DNA of 51,150 nucleotides from an uncultured Bacteroidia bacterium (GTDB lineage: Bacteria > Bacteroidota > Bacteroidia > Bacteroidales > UBA932): the NCBI GenBank assembly GCA_902778855.1, contig CACYZM010000010.1:1-51150 (forward strand), read 5' to 3'. The translations under genes were made by a program, and so were the position numbers. Under the pieces are notes generated by a model. That model saw only the letters and a program-made list of their open reading frames with translations. It made no database searches and was not told where the DNA came from. Positions 23,739-35,347 of the stretch are shown here, piece after piece; within the stretch, counting starts at the first letter, position 1; each line of letters opens with the position of its first letter.

Positions 23739-25766
23739 ATGGCAAAAATCGGCAAGACGGAAGCTCGCGATCGGATCGAGTTCCTGAAAAAGGAACTCGA
23801 ACGGCACAACCGCAACTACTACGTGCTCAATGCGCCCACCATCTCGGACTTCGAGTTCGACCTGCTGATGAGCGAATTGCAGGGCCTTGAGCGGATGTTC
23901 CCCGAATTCGCCACCGAAGACAGCCCCACCCGCCACGTCGGCAGCGACCTGGCCGGCAAGGGAAGCGACTTCGTGCAGGTACCCCATCGCTACCCGATGC
24001 TCTCGCTGGGCAACACCTACGCCCGGGAGGAACTCTACGAGTTCGACGCCCGCATCCGCAAGACCGCCGACAAGCCCTATACCTATTCCTGCGAACTCAA
24101 GTTCGACGGCACGGCCATCTGCCTGACCTACCGCGGCGGCCGCCTGCTCCGCGCCCTCACGCGCGGCGACGGCACCAAAGGCGATGACGTGACCCGCAAC
24201 GTAGTGCACATCCCCGCCATTCCCCGCGTCCTTCGCGGGGAAGCGATTCCCGAGGAGTTCGAGATCCGCGGCGAGATCTATATGCCCTGGGACGCCTTCG
24301 AGCGCCTTAACGCCGCCCGTGCCGAAGCGGAACTGGAGCCGTTCGCCAATCCCCGCAACGCCGCTTCCGGCAGCCTGAAGCTCCAGAATCCGGAAGAGAT
24401 GCGCACCCGCGGCCTGGACTGCGTGCTGTACCATCTGCTGGGAGAAAACCTGCCTTTCAAAACCCATACGGAAGCCCTCGAAGCTGCGCGCAGCTGGGGG
24501 CTTCCGGTTTCTGAATACAGCCGCGTGGCCGGCAACATCGAAGAAGCGGTCGCCTACATCGACGAATGGGACACCCGCCGCAAGCAGCTGCCCTTCGCCA
24601 CCGACGGCATCGTGATCAAGGTCAACGAACTCGACCTCCAGCGGCAGCTCGGCTTCACGGCCAAGACGCCGCGCTGGGCCACGGCCTGGAAGTTCAAGCC
24701 CGAGCAGGCGCTCACGCCCCTGCTCTCGGTCGACTACCAGGTGGGCCGCACCGGCGCCGTCACGCCCGTGGCGAACCTCGAACCCGTCCTGCTCTCCGGC
24801 ACCGTGGTCAAACGCGCCTCCCTCCACAACAAAGACCAGATGGACCTGCTCGACATCCATCTGGGCGATTATGTCTATGTGGAAAAGGGCGGCGAGATCA
24901 TCCCGAAAATCACGGGTGTGGAGCTCTCGAAACGGCCCGCCGACGCCCGGCGGCCCGAGTTCCCCACCTGCTGCCCCGACTGCGGCACCCCGCTGGTCCG
25001 CGACCCGGACGAAGCGCGCCACTATTGCCCCAACCGGGAATCCTGCCCCGTGCAGATCAAGGGCCGTTTCGTGCATTTCGCGGGCCGCAAGGCCATGGAC
25101 ATCCTGGCCGGCGAAGCGACCATCGAGGCGCTCTACGCCAAAGGCTGGATCCGCACCCTCCCCGACCTGTACGCCCTCACGCGCGAACAACTGATCTCCC
25201 TGGAGGGATGGCAGGAGAAATCGGCCGACAATTTCCTCGCAAGCCTCGACGCCAGCCGCCGCGTGCCGTTCGGCCGCGTGCTCTACGCCCTGGGCATCCG
25301 CCACATCGGCGAACAGACCGCCAAGATGCTGGCCCGCCAGTTCGGCTCGATCGACGCCCTGGCCGCCGCCTCGCGCGAAGACTTGCTCCAAGTCGAAGAC
25401 ATCGGCGAAACCGTCGCCGACTCGATCCTCGCCTACTTCGCCTCCGACGCCGGCCGCGACACCGTCCGGCGGCTGCGCGAAGCCGGCCTGCAGATGGCCG
25501 AGGACGCCGACGCCCGGCAGCAGCTTTCCGACACGCTCGCCGGGAAGACCCTCGTCATCTCGGGCAACTTCTCCATCTCGCGCGAAGCGATGAAAGCGCT
25601 CATCGAAGCGCACGGCGGCAAGAACGCCGGCAGCGTGAGCGGCAAGACGGCCTGGCTGCTGGCCGGCGAAAAGGCAGGCCCCGAAAAGCTCAAGAAGGCC
25701 GAAAAGCTCGGCATTCCCGTGATCTCGGAGGCCGAATTCAGGAAACTCATTGAAACCGGCGCATAA
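23739..25766 (+). CDS. ligA: NAD-dependent DNA ligase
   Basis: Seals nicks during replication and repair using NAD+. The 675 residues are full length: N-terminal Ia domain (HNRNYYVLNAPTISDFEFD), adenylation domain with the active Lys121 in ELKFDGTA, OB fold, a four-Cys zinc finger (CCPDCGTPL...HYCPNRESCP), helix-hairpin-helix repeats and a C-terminal BRCT domain beginning near LAGKTLVISGNFSISREAM. yihY follows after 3 bases and rel after a further 2, so this gene probably heads a long plus-strand transcript. Confidence 0.97.
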   Translation: MAKIGKTEARDRIEFLKKELERHNRNYYVLNAPTISDFEFDLLMSELQGLERMFPEFATEDSPTRHVGSDLAGKGSDFVQVPHRYPMLSLGNTYAREELYEFDARIRKTADKPYTYSCELKFDGTAICLTYRGGRLLRALTRGDGTKGDDVTRNVVHIPAIPRVLRGEAIPEEFEIRGEIYMPWDAFERLNAARAEAELEPFANPRNAASGSLKLQNPEEMRTRGLDCVLYHLLGENLPFKTHTEALEAARSWGLPVSEYSRVAGNIEEAVAYIDEWDTRRKQLPFATDGIVIKVNELDLQRQLGFTAKTPRWATAWKFKPEQALTPLLSVDYQVGRTGAVTPVANLEPVLLSGTVVKRASLHNKDQMDLLDIHLGDYVYVEKGGEIIPKITGVELSKRPADARRPEFPTCCPDCGTPLVRDPDEARHYCPNRESCPVQIKGRFVHFAGRKAMDILAGEATIEALYAKGWIRTLPDLYALTREQLISLEGWQEKSADNFLASLDASRRVPFGRVLYALGIRHIGEQTAKMLARQFGSIDALAAASREDLLQVEDIGETVADSILAYFASDAGRDTVRRLREAGLQMAEDADARQQLSDTLAGKTLVISGNFSISREAMKALIEAHGGKNAGSVSGKTAWLLAGEKAGPEKLKKAEKLGIPVISEAEFRKLIETGA

Positions 25767-25769
25767 GTC

Positions 25770-26759
25770 ATGAAACTGTTCTGGGCCCGCATCAAAGATT
25801 TCATCGCCGCCATCGTCAAATTCCTGACGAAGGACATCTGGGCGCTCGACTTCAGCCAGCTGAGCGACGCGGGCAAGCGGTGGGTCCGGAATGCACAGGC
25901 TTTCCTCCTGACCGCCAAGGGCTTCTCCCAGGCCCGGATCGGCCGCGAGGCCATCGCCCTGAGCCGTTTCACCACCCTGGCCTTCATCCCGATGATCGCC
26001 GTGATCCTGTTCATCGCGAGCGGCTTCGGGCTCGACCGCGTGCTGTCGGAAAGCCTTTCGGCATCCTTCCCCGACAGTACCGGCCTGATCCAGGTGATCA
26101 TCGACTACGCCCGCAACATCATCAACGCCACCGAGAAAGGCGCTTTCGGATGGATCTCCTTCCTGAGTTTCATCTGGACCATCGTCTGGCTGATGATCAA
26201 CATCGAGATCGCATTCAACCGCATCTGGGAGGTTTCCTCGCCCCGGAAACCCTGGAAGCGGGCCCTGGTCTATTTCATCATTATGTTCACCGCCCCGTTC
26301 GTGCTTGTGCTGTTCCTCTCGGGGTGGGTCTATTACGCCCGGTTCATCGGGTTGCTGGAAGGCAAGCTCGGGCCGTTCGACTTCATCACCACCAATCTTT
26401 TCTGGCTGGTGCTCTACGGCATCGTCATCCTGGCGCTTTCGGTGATGTACAAGCTCATCCCTTGCGCCAAGGTGCGCTATGGCGCAGCCCTGAAGGCCGC
26501 GCTCATCGTCGGCGTCCCGTTCGTCGCCATCCAGTATCTCTACCTGGGAACCCAGGTGATGGTGACGCGGCTCAACGCCGTGTACGGCGCCCTGGCTTTC
26601 ATCCCCCTGTTCATGATCTGGCTGAATCTCTGCTGGCAGATCATCCTGTTCGGGGCGGAGCTTTCCCGCGGCTACACGCTGGTGGACTATCGCGAGGCGA
26701 AGGAACGCGGCCTGACCGACCGCTCGGAAGAGGAACTGCTGCAATTTGAACAGGATTGA
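25770..26759 (+). CDS. YihY/BrkB-family inner-membrane protein
   Basis: A 329-residue polytopic membrane protein with six hydrophobic segments between about 70 and 310 and charged cytoplasmic ends. Typical family features are the early segment FTTLAFIPMIAVILFIASGFG, the central FNRIWEV following a long helix, and PLFMIWLNLCWQIILFGAEL before the C-tail. It was once called ribonuclease BN in E. coli, which was wrong; the transport or structural role of YihY proteins is not established. It lies in tight register between ligA and rel (3 and 2 bases). Confidence 0.9.
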   Translation: MKLFWARIKDFIAAIVKFLTKDIWALDFSQLSDAGKRWVRNAQAFLLTAKGFSQARIGREAIALSRFTTLAFIPMIAVILFIASGFGLDRVLSESLSASFPDSTGLIQVIIDYARNIINATEKGAFGWISFLSFIWTIVWLMINIEIAFNRIWEVSSPRKPWKRALVYFIIMFTAPFVLVLFLSGWVYYARFIGLLEGKLGPFDFITTNLFWLVLYGIVILALSVMYKLIPCAKVRYGAALKAALIVGVPFVAIQYLYLGTQVMVTRLNAVYGALAFIPLFMIWLNLCWQIILFGAELSRGYTLVDYREAKERGLTDRSEEELLQFEQD

Positions 26760-26761
26760 CC

Positions 26762-29002
26762 ATGTTTACGGAAGAGGACTATAAACTGATTGAACGGGAA
26801 TTCGAAGGGCTGCGCGTTTCGAGCCGGAAACGCTGCGCCGACGATGCGCAGTACCAGCTGGTGCTCAAGGCCTTCGAGTTTGCCAACGAGGCCCACAAGG
26901 GCGTGCGGCGCCGGAGCGGCGAACCCTATATCCTGCACCCCATCTCGGTGGCCAAGATCGTGGTCGACGAAATCGGCCTCGGCTGCAAGTCCATCTGCGC
27001 CGCCCTGCTGCACGACGTGGTGGAAGACACCGATTTCACGGTGGATGACATCCAGCGGCTCTTCGGCGACAAAATCGCCTCGCTGGTCGACGGCCTGACT
27101 AAGATCAAGACCGCGCTCGACAACGACAACAAGAACAAGAACCAGGAAGGGGCCGCGCGTGTGAGCCTGCAGGCCGAGAATTTCCGCCGCATTCTGGTGA
27201 CCCTCAACGACGACGTCCGCATCGTGCTCATCAAGCTGGCCGACCGCCTCCACAACGTGCGCACCATCCAGTTCATGCCCGAATACAAGCGCGACAAGAT
27301 CCTCAGCGAGACGATGTACCTCTTCATCCCCCTCGCCCACCGGCTCGGCCTCTACAGCATCAAGTCGGAGATGGAGAACATCTGGCTCAAGTACCGTGAA
27401 CCGCACGCCTACGCCGCCATCGAGCAGCAGCTCAGCGACGTGATGGCCGAACGCGGCGCGCTGATCGACGAATTCATCGCCCCCATCCGCCAGGAGCTCG
27501 ACAAAGCCGGCTACAAATACACCATCCTCAAGCGGCTCAAGACCCCGTATTCCATCTGGAAGAAGATGACCACCAAGAACATCCCGTTCGAGCAGATCTT
27601 CGACCTGTACGCCGTGCGCATCATCTTCGAATCGAAGCCCGGCCTCAGCGAACGCGAGCAGTGCTGGTACATCTTCTCCACGATTACCGGCCTCTACAAA
27701 TACAAGCCCGACCGCACCCGCGACTGGGTGGACAAGCCCAAGACCAACGGCTACGAAGCCCTGCACCTGACCGTGATGAGCCACGGCGGCAGCTGGGTCG
27801 AGGTCCAGATCCGTTCGGAACGGATGAACGCCATCGCCGAGCGCGGCATCGCGGCCCACTGGATCTACAAGGAATCGGGCAGCGGCGAGTCGGAAAACGA
27901 GATCGACCACTGGCTCCAGCAGGTCCGCGAAATCCTCGAGAACCCCGACATCGACGCGATGCGCTTCCTCGACGAATTCCACCAGGAACTGATCACCTCG
28001 TCGATCTACGTCTTTACGCCCCAGGGCGAGTCGAAGAGCCTGCCGAAAGGCTACACGGCCCTCGACTTCGCCTATTACATCCACTCCCAGGTGGGCAACC
28101 ACGCCATCGCGGCCAAGGTGAACCAGCGGCTCGTGCCGCTGTCGCAGCCGCTGACCAACGGCGACCAGGTGGAGATCATCACCTCGGAGAGCGGCCGGCC
28201 CAAACGCGAATGGCTGGAATTCCTCAAGAGCAGCCGCGCCAAGAGCCAGGTGATGGACTACCTGAAGGCCGACAAGAAGAACAGCATCCAGGACGGCATG
28301 GTCATCCTCGACCGCAAGCTCGAGGAGCGGGGCATCACCGAGCGCAGCCGCGTCATCAAGAAACTGATCGACTATTACCACACCACCGGCGGCAAGGACG
28401 AACTCTACAACAAGATCGGCGTCGGTCTGATCGACCTGAGCGACCTCGACAAGGCCCTGCGGACCAACGCCGAGCGCCGCAGCGTCCAGATGTGGGGCGT
28501 CAAGCTGCTCAGTCCCCGGGGCAACGGTGCCATCGACAAGAAACGGGAGTTCCTGCTCCAGGAAGACATCGACCAGGGCACGATGTCGTTCCACATCGCC
28601 GAGTGCTGCTCCCCGATCCCGGGCGACAGCGTGGTGGCGTTCATCGAGGACGACGGCACGGTGACCATCCACAAGAAGAGCTGCTCCGTGGCGGCAGGCC
28701 TGGCCTCGACGCAGGGTGACCGGATCGTGTCGGCCAAGTGGAGCAAACACTTCATGATGTCGTATCTGGCCCGGATTTCGATAGAAGGAATCGACCGCAT
28801 CGGCGTCCTGAGCGACCTGACCCGCGTGATCTCACTGGTACTGGGCGTCAATATGCGAAAACTGCACATCGAAACCCACGACGAGATCTTCGAAGGCTTC
28901 ATCGACCTGTACGTCCACAACACCGACGACCTCGACAAGATGATCCGGGCCCTGGCCAAAATCAAGGGTGTCGAACGTGTCAAACGCGTTGAAATCAACT
29001 GA
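26762..29002 (+). CDS. RelA/SpoT-family bifunctional (p)ppGpp synthetase/hydrolase
   Basis: Controls the stringent-response alarmone. The 746 residues hold an HD hydrolase domain with His59, HDVVED (84-89) and LADRLHN; a synthetase domain with DRTRDWVDKPKTNGYEALHL; a TGS domain (VFTPQGESKSLPKGYTALDF); and a C-terminal ACT domain. All hydrolase residues are present, and the synthetase charge motif reads R-T-R-D, near the RxKD form found in bifunctional enzymes, so both activities are expected. The ATG two bases after yihY is preferred over an upstream in-frame TTG. The Ig-like lipoprotein gene follows after two bases. Confidence 0.93.
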   Translation: MFTEEDYKLIEREFEGLRVSSRKRCADDAQYQLVLKAFEFANEAHKGVRRRSGEPYILHPISVAKIVVDEIGLGCKSICAALLHDVVEDTDFTVDDIQRLFGDKIASLVDGLTKIKTALDNDNKNKNQEGAARVSLQAENFRRILVTLNDDVRIVLIKLADRLHNVRTIQFMPEYKRDKILSETMYLFIPLAHRLGLYSIKSEMENIWLKYREPHAYAAIEQQLSDVMAERGALIDEFIAPIRQELDKAGYKYTILKRLKTPYSIWKKMTTKNIPFEQIFDLYAVRIIFESKPGLSEREQCWYIFSTITGLYKYKPDRTRDWVDKPKTNGYEALHLTVMSHGGSWVEVQIRSERMNAIAERGIAAHWIYKESGSGESENEIDHWLQQVREILENPDIDAMRFLDEFHQELITSSIYVFTPQGESKSLPKGYTALDFAYYIHSQVGNHAIAAKVNQRLVPLSQPLTNGDQVEIITSESGRPKREWLEFLKSSRAKSQVMDYLKADKKNSIQDGMVILDRKLEERGITERSRVIKKLIDYYHTTGGKDELYNKIGVGLIDLSDLDKALRTNAERRSVQMWGVKLLSPRGNGAIDKKREFLLQEDIDQGTMSFHIAECCSPIPGDSVVAFIEDDGTVTIHKKSCSVAAGLASTQGDRIVSAKWSKHFMMSYLARISIEGIDRIGVLSDLTRVISLVLGVNMRKLHIETHDEIFEGFIDLYVHNTDDLDKMIRALAKIKGVERVKRVEIN

Positions 29003-29004
29003 CA

Positions 29005-30813
29005 ATGAAGAGAATCCTCATCATAGCATTCCTGCTGGTCCTGTTCGTCGGCGCCTGCCTGTCGAGCCACTCCTGCGCCAATACCACCACGCCGCCGAGC
29101 GGCGGGCCGAAAGATACCCTTCCGCCCGTCCTGCTCAAAATCACGCCCGACCAGGGAACGACCGGGTTCCCGCTGACCGAGGGCAAGATCACGCTGCTCT
29201 ATAACGAATACACGGTCGTCAAGACGCCTACCGACATCCTCCTCTCCCCGCCGACCCGGCGCAAGCCGCAGGCCAAGGTCAAGGGCAAGAACATCGTGGT
29301 GACGCTGACCGATACGCTCCGGGCCGACCAGACCTATACCCTCGACTTCGGTCAGGCGCTGGCCGACAACAACGAAGGCAACCTCGCGCCCCGGCTCGTG
29401 TACGCCTTCTCCACCGGCGACAGCATCGATTCCCTCTATTTCACCGGCTCCGTACTCGACAGCAAAACGCTGCTCCCGACCAAAGGCGTCCTGGTGGCCG
29501 CCTACGCCGACCACTCGGATTCCGCGTGCTTCAAGACGCTGCCCGACGCCGTGGTGCGGACCGACGACTGGGGCTTCTTCGCGCTGCGCAACCTGCGCGA
29601 CACGGCCTATCAGATCTACGTCTACAGCGATACGGACGGCGATTTCAAATACAATCCCGACGAAGACCAGGTGGGCTTCCTGGATTCGCTATACACCCCG
29701 CGGGCGGTGGTGAACGATACCATCTACGAACTTCGCTCCTTCAACATGAAGGACACGCTGCTGTGCCAGGCCCGCGAGTCGATGGTCTCCCTGCTGTTGT
29801 TCAAGGAGCTGCAGACCGTGCAGTATCTGCAGAACAGCGGCCGGACGTCCGAGCGCCAGGGCTTTCTCAAGTTCAGCGCGGCCGACGTCCAGATCGAATC
29901 GCTCGAGTTCGTGGGCATTCCCGACACCTCCGTCATCCTGCAGTACAACCTCACCCGCGACAGCATCGACTTCTGGATCAACACCAGCTACAAGCTCGAC
30001 GACAGCCTGCTGATCCGGCTCAATTACCTGAAGACCGACTCTACCGGCGTCCTCGCACCGGCGGAAGAGCGCCTGTCGCTCGCCGTCAAGCAGGAAGAGA
30101 GCCAGGGTTCCGGAAAACCGGCGCTGAACGCCGGCCCCGGCCAGCAACCGGCAGGGCCCGACACCGTCTTCCACATCCAGGTCGAGGCCCAGGATGAAAC
30201 CGTGGAACAGCTCGGCGTGCGCCTGAAAACGGCGCTGCCGGTCATCCGGATGAACCGCGACTCGATCCGGCTGATAGCGACCAACCCGAAAGGCCAGGAG
30301 TCCGAGAAGAAGTTCACGATCTCGCTGGACTCCACCGACATCCGCTGCTATGTCGTCCGTCCCACGGAAGCGATGATCAAAGGGTATGACTATCTGCTGA
30401 CCCTGCCGCAGGGCACCTTCTATAATCTCGACAAGTTGCCCAACGAAAAGACCGAGGCCAAGTTCAAGATTCCCCAGTCCGAAGAACTCAGCTTGCTGCG
30501 CCTCAGCCTGACGGGCGTCGACGTGCGCTACATCGTGGAACTGACCGACGAGAAAGGCAACAATGTCATCCGGACCTACCAGGTGGACAAGGGCGGCACG
30601 TACGATTTCCCCTACCTCAAGGAGGGAAAATATATGATCCGCATCTCCTGCGATATGAACCGCAATGGTTACGCCGATACCGGCAATCTCCTGGAGCGCA
30701 AGCAACCTGAGACCGTGCGGTTCTACGAAAGCACACCGGGCAACCGCGTTTTGGAAATTCCCGGGTCCGCGGAAATCGAGCAGACCATCGACCTTAAAGA
30801 AATGTTCCGATGA
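29005..30813 (+). CDS. Lipoprotein with N-terminal bacterial Ig-like (Big_5) domain
   Basis: A 602-residue exported protein. The signal MKRILIIAFLLVLFVGACLS has two possible lipobox cysteines, Cys18 in VGAC and a later one in HSCANTTTPPSGGPKDT; the CANxxxPxGGPKD form is common in this Bacteroidota family. The Ig-like domain (about 40-130) runs from PPVLLKITPDQGTTGFP to YAFSTGD, followed by beta-rich repeats (TGSVLDSKTL, IYVYSDTDGDFKYNPDED) and a C-terminal domain. It probably sits in the outer membrane or periplasm; function unknown. It overlaps the next gene, a beta-barrel protein, by four bases, so the two may act together at the surface. Confidence 0.75.
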   Translation: MKRILIIAFLLVLFVGACLSSHSCANTTTPPSGGPKDTLPPVLLKITPDQGTTGFPLTEGKITLLYNEYTVVKTPTDILLSPPTRRKPQAKVKGKNIVVTLTDTLRADQTYTLDFGQALADNNEGNLAPRLVYAFSTGDSIDSLYFTGSVLDSKTLLPTKGVLVAAYADHSDSACFKTLPDAVVRTDDWGFFALRNLRDTAYQIYVYSDTDGDFKYNPDEDQVGFLDSLYTPRAVVNDTIYELRSFNMKDTLLCQARESMVSLLLFKELQTVQYLQNSGRTSERQGFLKFSAADVQIESLEFVGIPDTSVILQYNLTRDSIDFWINTSYKLDDSLLIRLNYLKTDSTGVLAPAEERLSLAVKQEESQGSGKPALNAGPGQQPAGPDTVFHIQVEAQDETVEQLGVRLKTALPVIRMNRDSIRLIATNPKGQESEKKFTISLDSTDIRCYVVRPTEAMIKGYDYLLTLPQGTFYNLDKLPNEKTEAKFKIPQSEELSLLRLSLTGVDVRYIVELTDEKGNNVIRTYQVDKGGTYDFPYLKEGKYMIRISCDMNRNGYADTGNLLERKQPETVRFYESTPGNRVLEIPGSAEIEQTIDLKEMFR

Positions 30814-31486
30814 AGCGGTTTCTCCTTACTTTGGCTGCCTGCCTGGCCTTCTTCTCCGCGACGGCCCAGGATGAATTCATTTTCGAGATGCCCGACGACT
30901 TCGCCCAGCTCGACACCATCGTCCACCCGGCGAAATTCAAGAGCATCCATATGATCGGCGTCTCCTACGGCGTCAACTGGAGCGGCGTCAGTTCGTCGCC
31001 CAAGATCGGCCAGTCACGCATCTGGACCTACAACAATATGGGCGTCCACTACACCTACTACCACGCCCTCTGGGACCAGTTGTTCAACTTCGGTCTCCAG
31101 GTCGGCGCCCGCCACGGCTATGAAGGCTACGAATCCACGGCCGACGGTTTCGGCGAGACCTGCGAAGTGGTGGAGGTGCCCCTGCTCTCGCAGTTCAAGA
31201 TCGATTTCTCAGTCTTCCGGCTGCTGGTCAATCTGGGTACCTACGGCGGCTACCGCCTCTCCACCGACAAGGAGGGCGGCTTCGACAAATATGACCAGCG
31301 GGTCGACTACGGCATCATCGCCGGCGCCGGCCTGGCCGTCGTATTCAAGCCCTTCGAACTGCACATCGAAGGCAATTACAAGTATTCCCTGGCCAGTATG
31401 TACCATACCAACAAGTTCAGCGACATCTACTGGCTCTACACCTATCCGATGAACGTCCAGATCATGGCGTCCCTGCATTTCCATCT

Positions 31487-31493
<7 letters not shown>
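30810..31493 (+). CDS. Outer-membrane beta-barrel protein (PorT-like)
   Basis: A 227-residue exported protein: signal peptide 1-19 (LLTLAACLAFFSATAQ), then alternating hydrophobic beta strands with many aromatic and glycine residues (VHYTYYHALWDQLFNFGLQVGA, VNLGTYGGYR, GIIAGAGLAVV), ending in Leu-Trp. This resembles the small porin-like barrels of Bacteroidota. It overlaps the upstream lipoprotein gene by four bases (ATGA) and the downstream ispG gene by seven. No substrate can be inferred. Confidence 0.7.
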
Positions 31494-32771
<1,278 letters not shown>

Positions 32772-32791
<20 letters not shown>

Positions 32792-34160
32792 CGGCGATCA
32801 CCTCCTGCGCCACGGCTTCGGCCGCGGCTTCGGTCGGGGCTTCCGCGTAGATGCGGATGATGGGTTCCGTATTCGACTTGCGGAGGATGAACCACTTGCG
32901 TTCCTGCTCGAAATCGATGCGCAGGCCGTCGAGCTTGTTGACGGCGGCGCCGGCGAAGTGCTTCTCCACGGCGTCGAGCGCGGCTTCGATCTGGGCGGGA
33001 TCGCTCATCTCGATCTTGTTTTTCGACACGAAATAGTCGGGATACGTGGCGCGCAGGGTCGAGGCCGACACTTTCTTGTGGGCCAGGATGCTCAGGAAGA
33101 GCGCGGTGCCGATCAGGGCGTCGCGACCGTAGTGCAGGTCGGGCACGATCACGCCGCCGTTGCCTTCGCCGCCGATTACCGCGTTGACCGCCTGCATCTG
33201 GGTCGAGACATTGACCTCGCCCACCTTGGCATAGTAGTAGCGGCAGCCGTGTGCCTCCGTTACATCGCGCAGGGCACGGGAGGAAGAGATGTTCGACACC
33301 GTCGGGCCCGGGCGGACCGAAAGGATGGAATCGGCCACGGCCACGAGGGTGTATTCTTCGCCGAAGGGCACGCCGTTCTCGCAGATGAAGGCCAGGCGGT
33401 CGACGTCGGGGTCGACGGAAACGCCCAGGTCGGCTTTCTCGCGGACCACGGCTTCGGAGAGGCCCACCAGGTTGGCCGGCAGCGGCTCGGGATTGTGGGC
33501 GAAATGGCCGTTCGGCTCGCCGTTGAGCGTGACGCATTCCACGCCGAGGGCCTTGAACAGGGCCGGCATGCAGATGCCGCCCACGGAGTTGATGGCGTCG
33601 AGCACCACCTTGAAGCCGGCGGCCTTGATGGCAGGCACGTCGACGAGCGGATAATTCAGCACGGCGTCGATATGGGCCTGAGTGAAGTCTTTCCGCGTGA
33701 GTTTGCCGATGCGGTCGACGTCCACAAAATCGAAGTCACCGGTCTCGGCCACCCGCTGGAGGGCCTTGCCTTCGGCATCGGTGAGGAATTCGCCCTTTTC
33801 GTTCAGGAGTTTGAGGGCGTTCCACTGCTTGGGATTGTGCGAGGCGGTGAGGATGATGCCGCCGTCGGCGTGCTCGAAAAGGACGGCCATTTCGGTCGTC
33901 GGAGTCGAGGCCAGGCCGGCGTTGACCACGTCGACGCCGCAGGCCAGGAGCGTACCGCACACCACGTTGTCGACCATCTCGCCGGAAATGCGCGCATCGC
34001 GGCCGACCACGACTTTCAGCCGTTGCTTGTCCGGATACTTCATTTGGAGCTGGCGGGCATAAGCCGCCGCGAATCCTACGATGTCAACGGGCGTCAGCGC
34101 ATCGCCCACGGTACCACCAATGGTGCCCCGGATGCCGGAAATGGATTTGATCAGTGACAT
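32772..34160 (-). CDS. glmM: Phosphoglucosamine mutase-type phosphohexomutase
   Basis: An alpha-D-phosphohexomutase of 462 residues, most likely GlmM, making glucosamine 1-phosphate for UDP-GlcNAc. The phosphoserine loop TASHNP is at 105-110 (Ser107), followed by QWNALK; the metal-binding loop DPDVDR (in VSVDPDVDRLAF), the sugar loop (GGEGNGG) and the phosphate-binding KSNTEPIIRIYAE are all visible. The sugar-loop sequence fits GlmM/PGM; a role on glucose or mannose phosphates cannot be excluded. Its 3' end overlaps ispG by 20 bases, convergent. A TAACTTTG box is at the complement of 34206-34213. Confidence 0.85.
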
Positions 34161-34205
34161 ATCTTATGAATTTTTGTGTTTTTTTGCGTGAAAATTGTTA
34201 CCTTG

Positions 34206-34213
34206 CAAAGTTA
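34206..34213 (-). promoter_or_regulatory. Putative -7 box for glmM
   Basis: The complement reads TAACTTTG (TAnnTTTG), 45 bases upstream of the glmM ATG. No clear -33 element is seen. Confidence 0.45.
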
Positions 34214-34254
34214 AAAAAACGGAAGCAATAATAATCGTTAAATATTCTCCCACA

Positions 34255-34890
34255 ATGAAAAAAATTTCCCTGATTGCCGCAGCCATCCTTATGATGACCT
34301 TCTCGGCCGCCGCCCAGGGCGGACTCGCCGACATTCTGAGCAAAATCGGACAGAAGGCAAAAGACGTCAACGCCGGTGACATCGTCACCAGCATCACCGA
34401 CCTGGTCTCCGGCAAGAGCGCCCTCTCTCCCCAGACGATCGCCGGCACCTGGAACTACACCGGAAGCGCCATCAGCTTCAAATCCGACGACAACGTCCTG
34501 TCGAACATCGCCGGCGCCGCCGCCAAGTCCACCCTCGAGAACAAACTCGACGGCTATCTGAAGAAAGTCGGCATCACCGAAGGCCTCTTCGGCTTCACCT
34601 TCAACGAAGACGGCACGATGGCCATGCAATACGGCTCCAAAACCTTCCCCGGCACCTGGACGCTCGACAAGGAAAACGCCACCATCAATATGAAGATGGC
34701 CAAGTTCCTCAACATCAAAGGCTACATCGCCGTCAAGAACAACAAGATGGAGCTGCTCTTCGACGTCACGTCCCTGATGCGCCTGGTCAAGTCGGTCACC
34801 TCGGTCTACAAGAACGCCACCCTGCAGACCATCAGCGACCTGCTCAACCAGTACGACAAGATGTACGCAGGCTTCAATCTCGTAAAATAA
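34255..34890 (+). CDS. DUF4923-family lipocalin-like secreted protein
   Basis: A 211-residue exported protein. Signal peptide 1-21 (KKISLIAAAILMMTFSAAAQ) is followed by a helical segment and a lipocalin-like beta domain (IAGTWNYTGSAISFKSDDN, GFTFNEDGTMAMQYG, GTWTLDKENATINM). The GTWxYxGxAxxFxSDNxL pattern is that of DUF4923 proteins common in Bacteroidales; function unknown. The start at 34255 gives a standard signal peptide; the frame is open upstream but through AT-rich spacer DNA. Divergent from glmM. Confidence 0.8.
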   Translation: MKKISLIAAAILMMTFSAAAQGGLADILSKIGQKAKDVNAGDIVTSITDLVSGKSALSPQTIAGTWNYTGSAISFKSDDNVLSNIAGAAAKSTLENKLDGYLKKVGITEGLFGFTFNEDGTMAMQYGSKTFPGTWTLDKENATINMKMAKFLNIKGYIAVKNNKMELLFDVTSLMRLVKSVTSVYKNATLQTISDLLNQYDKMYAGFNLVK

Positions 34891-34891
34891 T

Positions 34892-34922
34892 TTTGCAGAT
34901 CCACAAATAATTCCTACTTTTG
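34892..34922 (+). promoter_or_regulatory. Full consensus Bacteroidota promoter for rpmE2
   Basis: TTTG at 34892-34895 and TACTTTTG at 34915-34922 are separated by exactly 19 bases, the canonical -33/-7 arrangement. The -33 box begins two bases after the stop codon of the preceding gene. The ATG follows 37 bases downstream of the -7 box. Confidence 0.75.
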
Positions 34923-34959
34923 CCGTCCGTTTGGAAAACTATAATTAAACGATACGCAA

Positions 34960-35211
34960 ATGAAAAAAGGAATCCATCCCGAATCCTACCGTCTTGTAGC
35001 ATTCAAGGATATGTCCAATGAGCACGTCTTCATCACCCGCTCCTGCATCAACACCAAGGAGACGATCGATATTGACGGCCATACCTTCCCGCTGGTGAAG
35101 GTCGAGATCTCCAACACGTCGCACCCGTTCTACACGGGCAAGATGAAGCTCGTCGACACCGCCGGCCGCGTGGACAAATTCTACTCAAGATACGGTCAGA
35201 AGAAGAAGTAA
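34960..35211 (+). CDS. rpmE2: Ribosomal protein L31, type B
   Basis: An 83-residue large-subunit ribosomal protein. [19 protein letters not shown] is the conserved opening, and [21 protein letters not shown] the conserved C-terminal half. It lacks the CxxC zinc-binding pairs of type A L31 (only one Cys is present), so it is the zinc-free form. In many bacteria this form is induced in zinc shortage, but it is the usual L31 in Bacteroidota. It has a consensus promoter and its own intrinsic terminator. Confidence 0.97.
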   Translation: MKKGIHPESYRLVAFKDMSNEHVFITRSCINTKETIDIDGHTFPLVKVEISNTSHPFYTGKMKLVDTAGRVDKFYSRYGQKKK

Positions 35212-35230
35212 TCTCTTCTGCAAAGGAAAC

Positions 35231-35266
35231 GAAAACCTCCCCCGAAAAGTCGGTGGAGGTTTTTTG
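35231..35266 (+). terminator. Intrinsic terminator after rpmE2
   Basis: AAAACCTCC (35232-35240) pairs with GGAGGTTTT (35255-35263), with further T residues after the stem. It lies about 20 bases beyond the rpmE2 stop. Confidence 0.88.
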
Positions 35267-35347
35267 TTTGTCACAAAACGACCCGCCCCGACTGTCACCC
35301 TCCAGCCGTCCCAAACCGCCACACAGTCAACCGGCTGCATCTCTGGC

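Noticed and set aside
23658-26744. Long minus-strand open frame (1028 codons) opposite ligA and yihY
   Set aside because: It runs antisense across two recognised genes and has no recognisable motif; GC-rich DNA commonly leaves such frames open.
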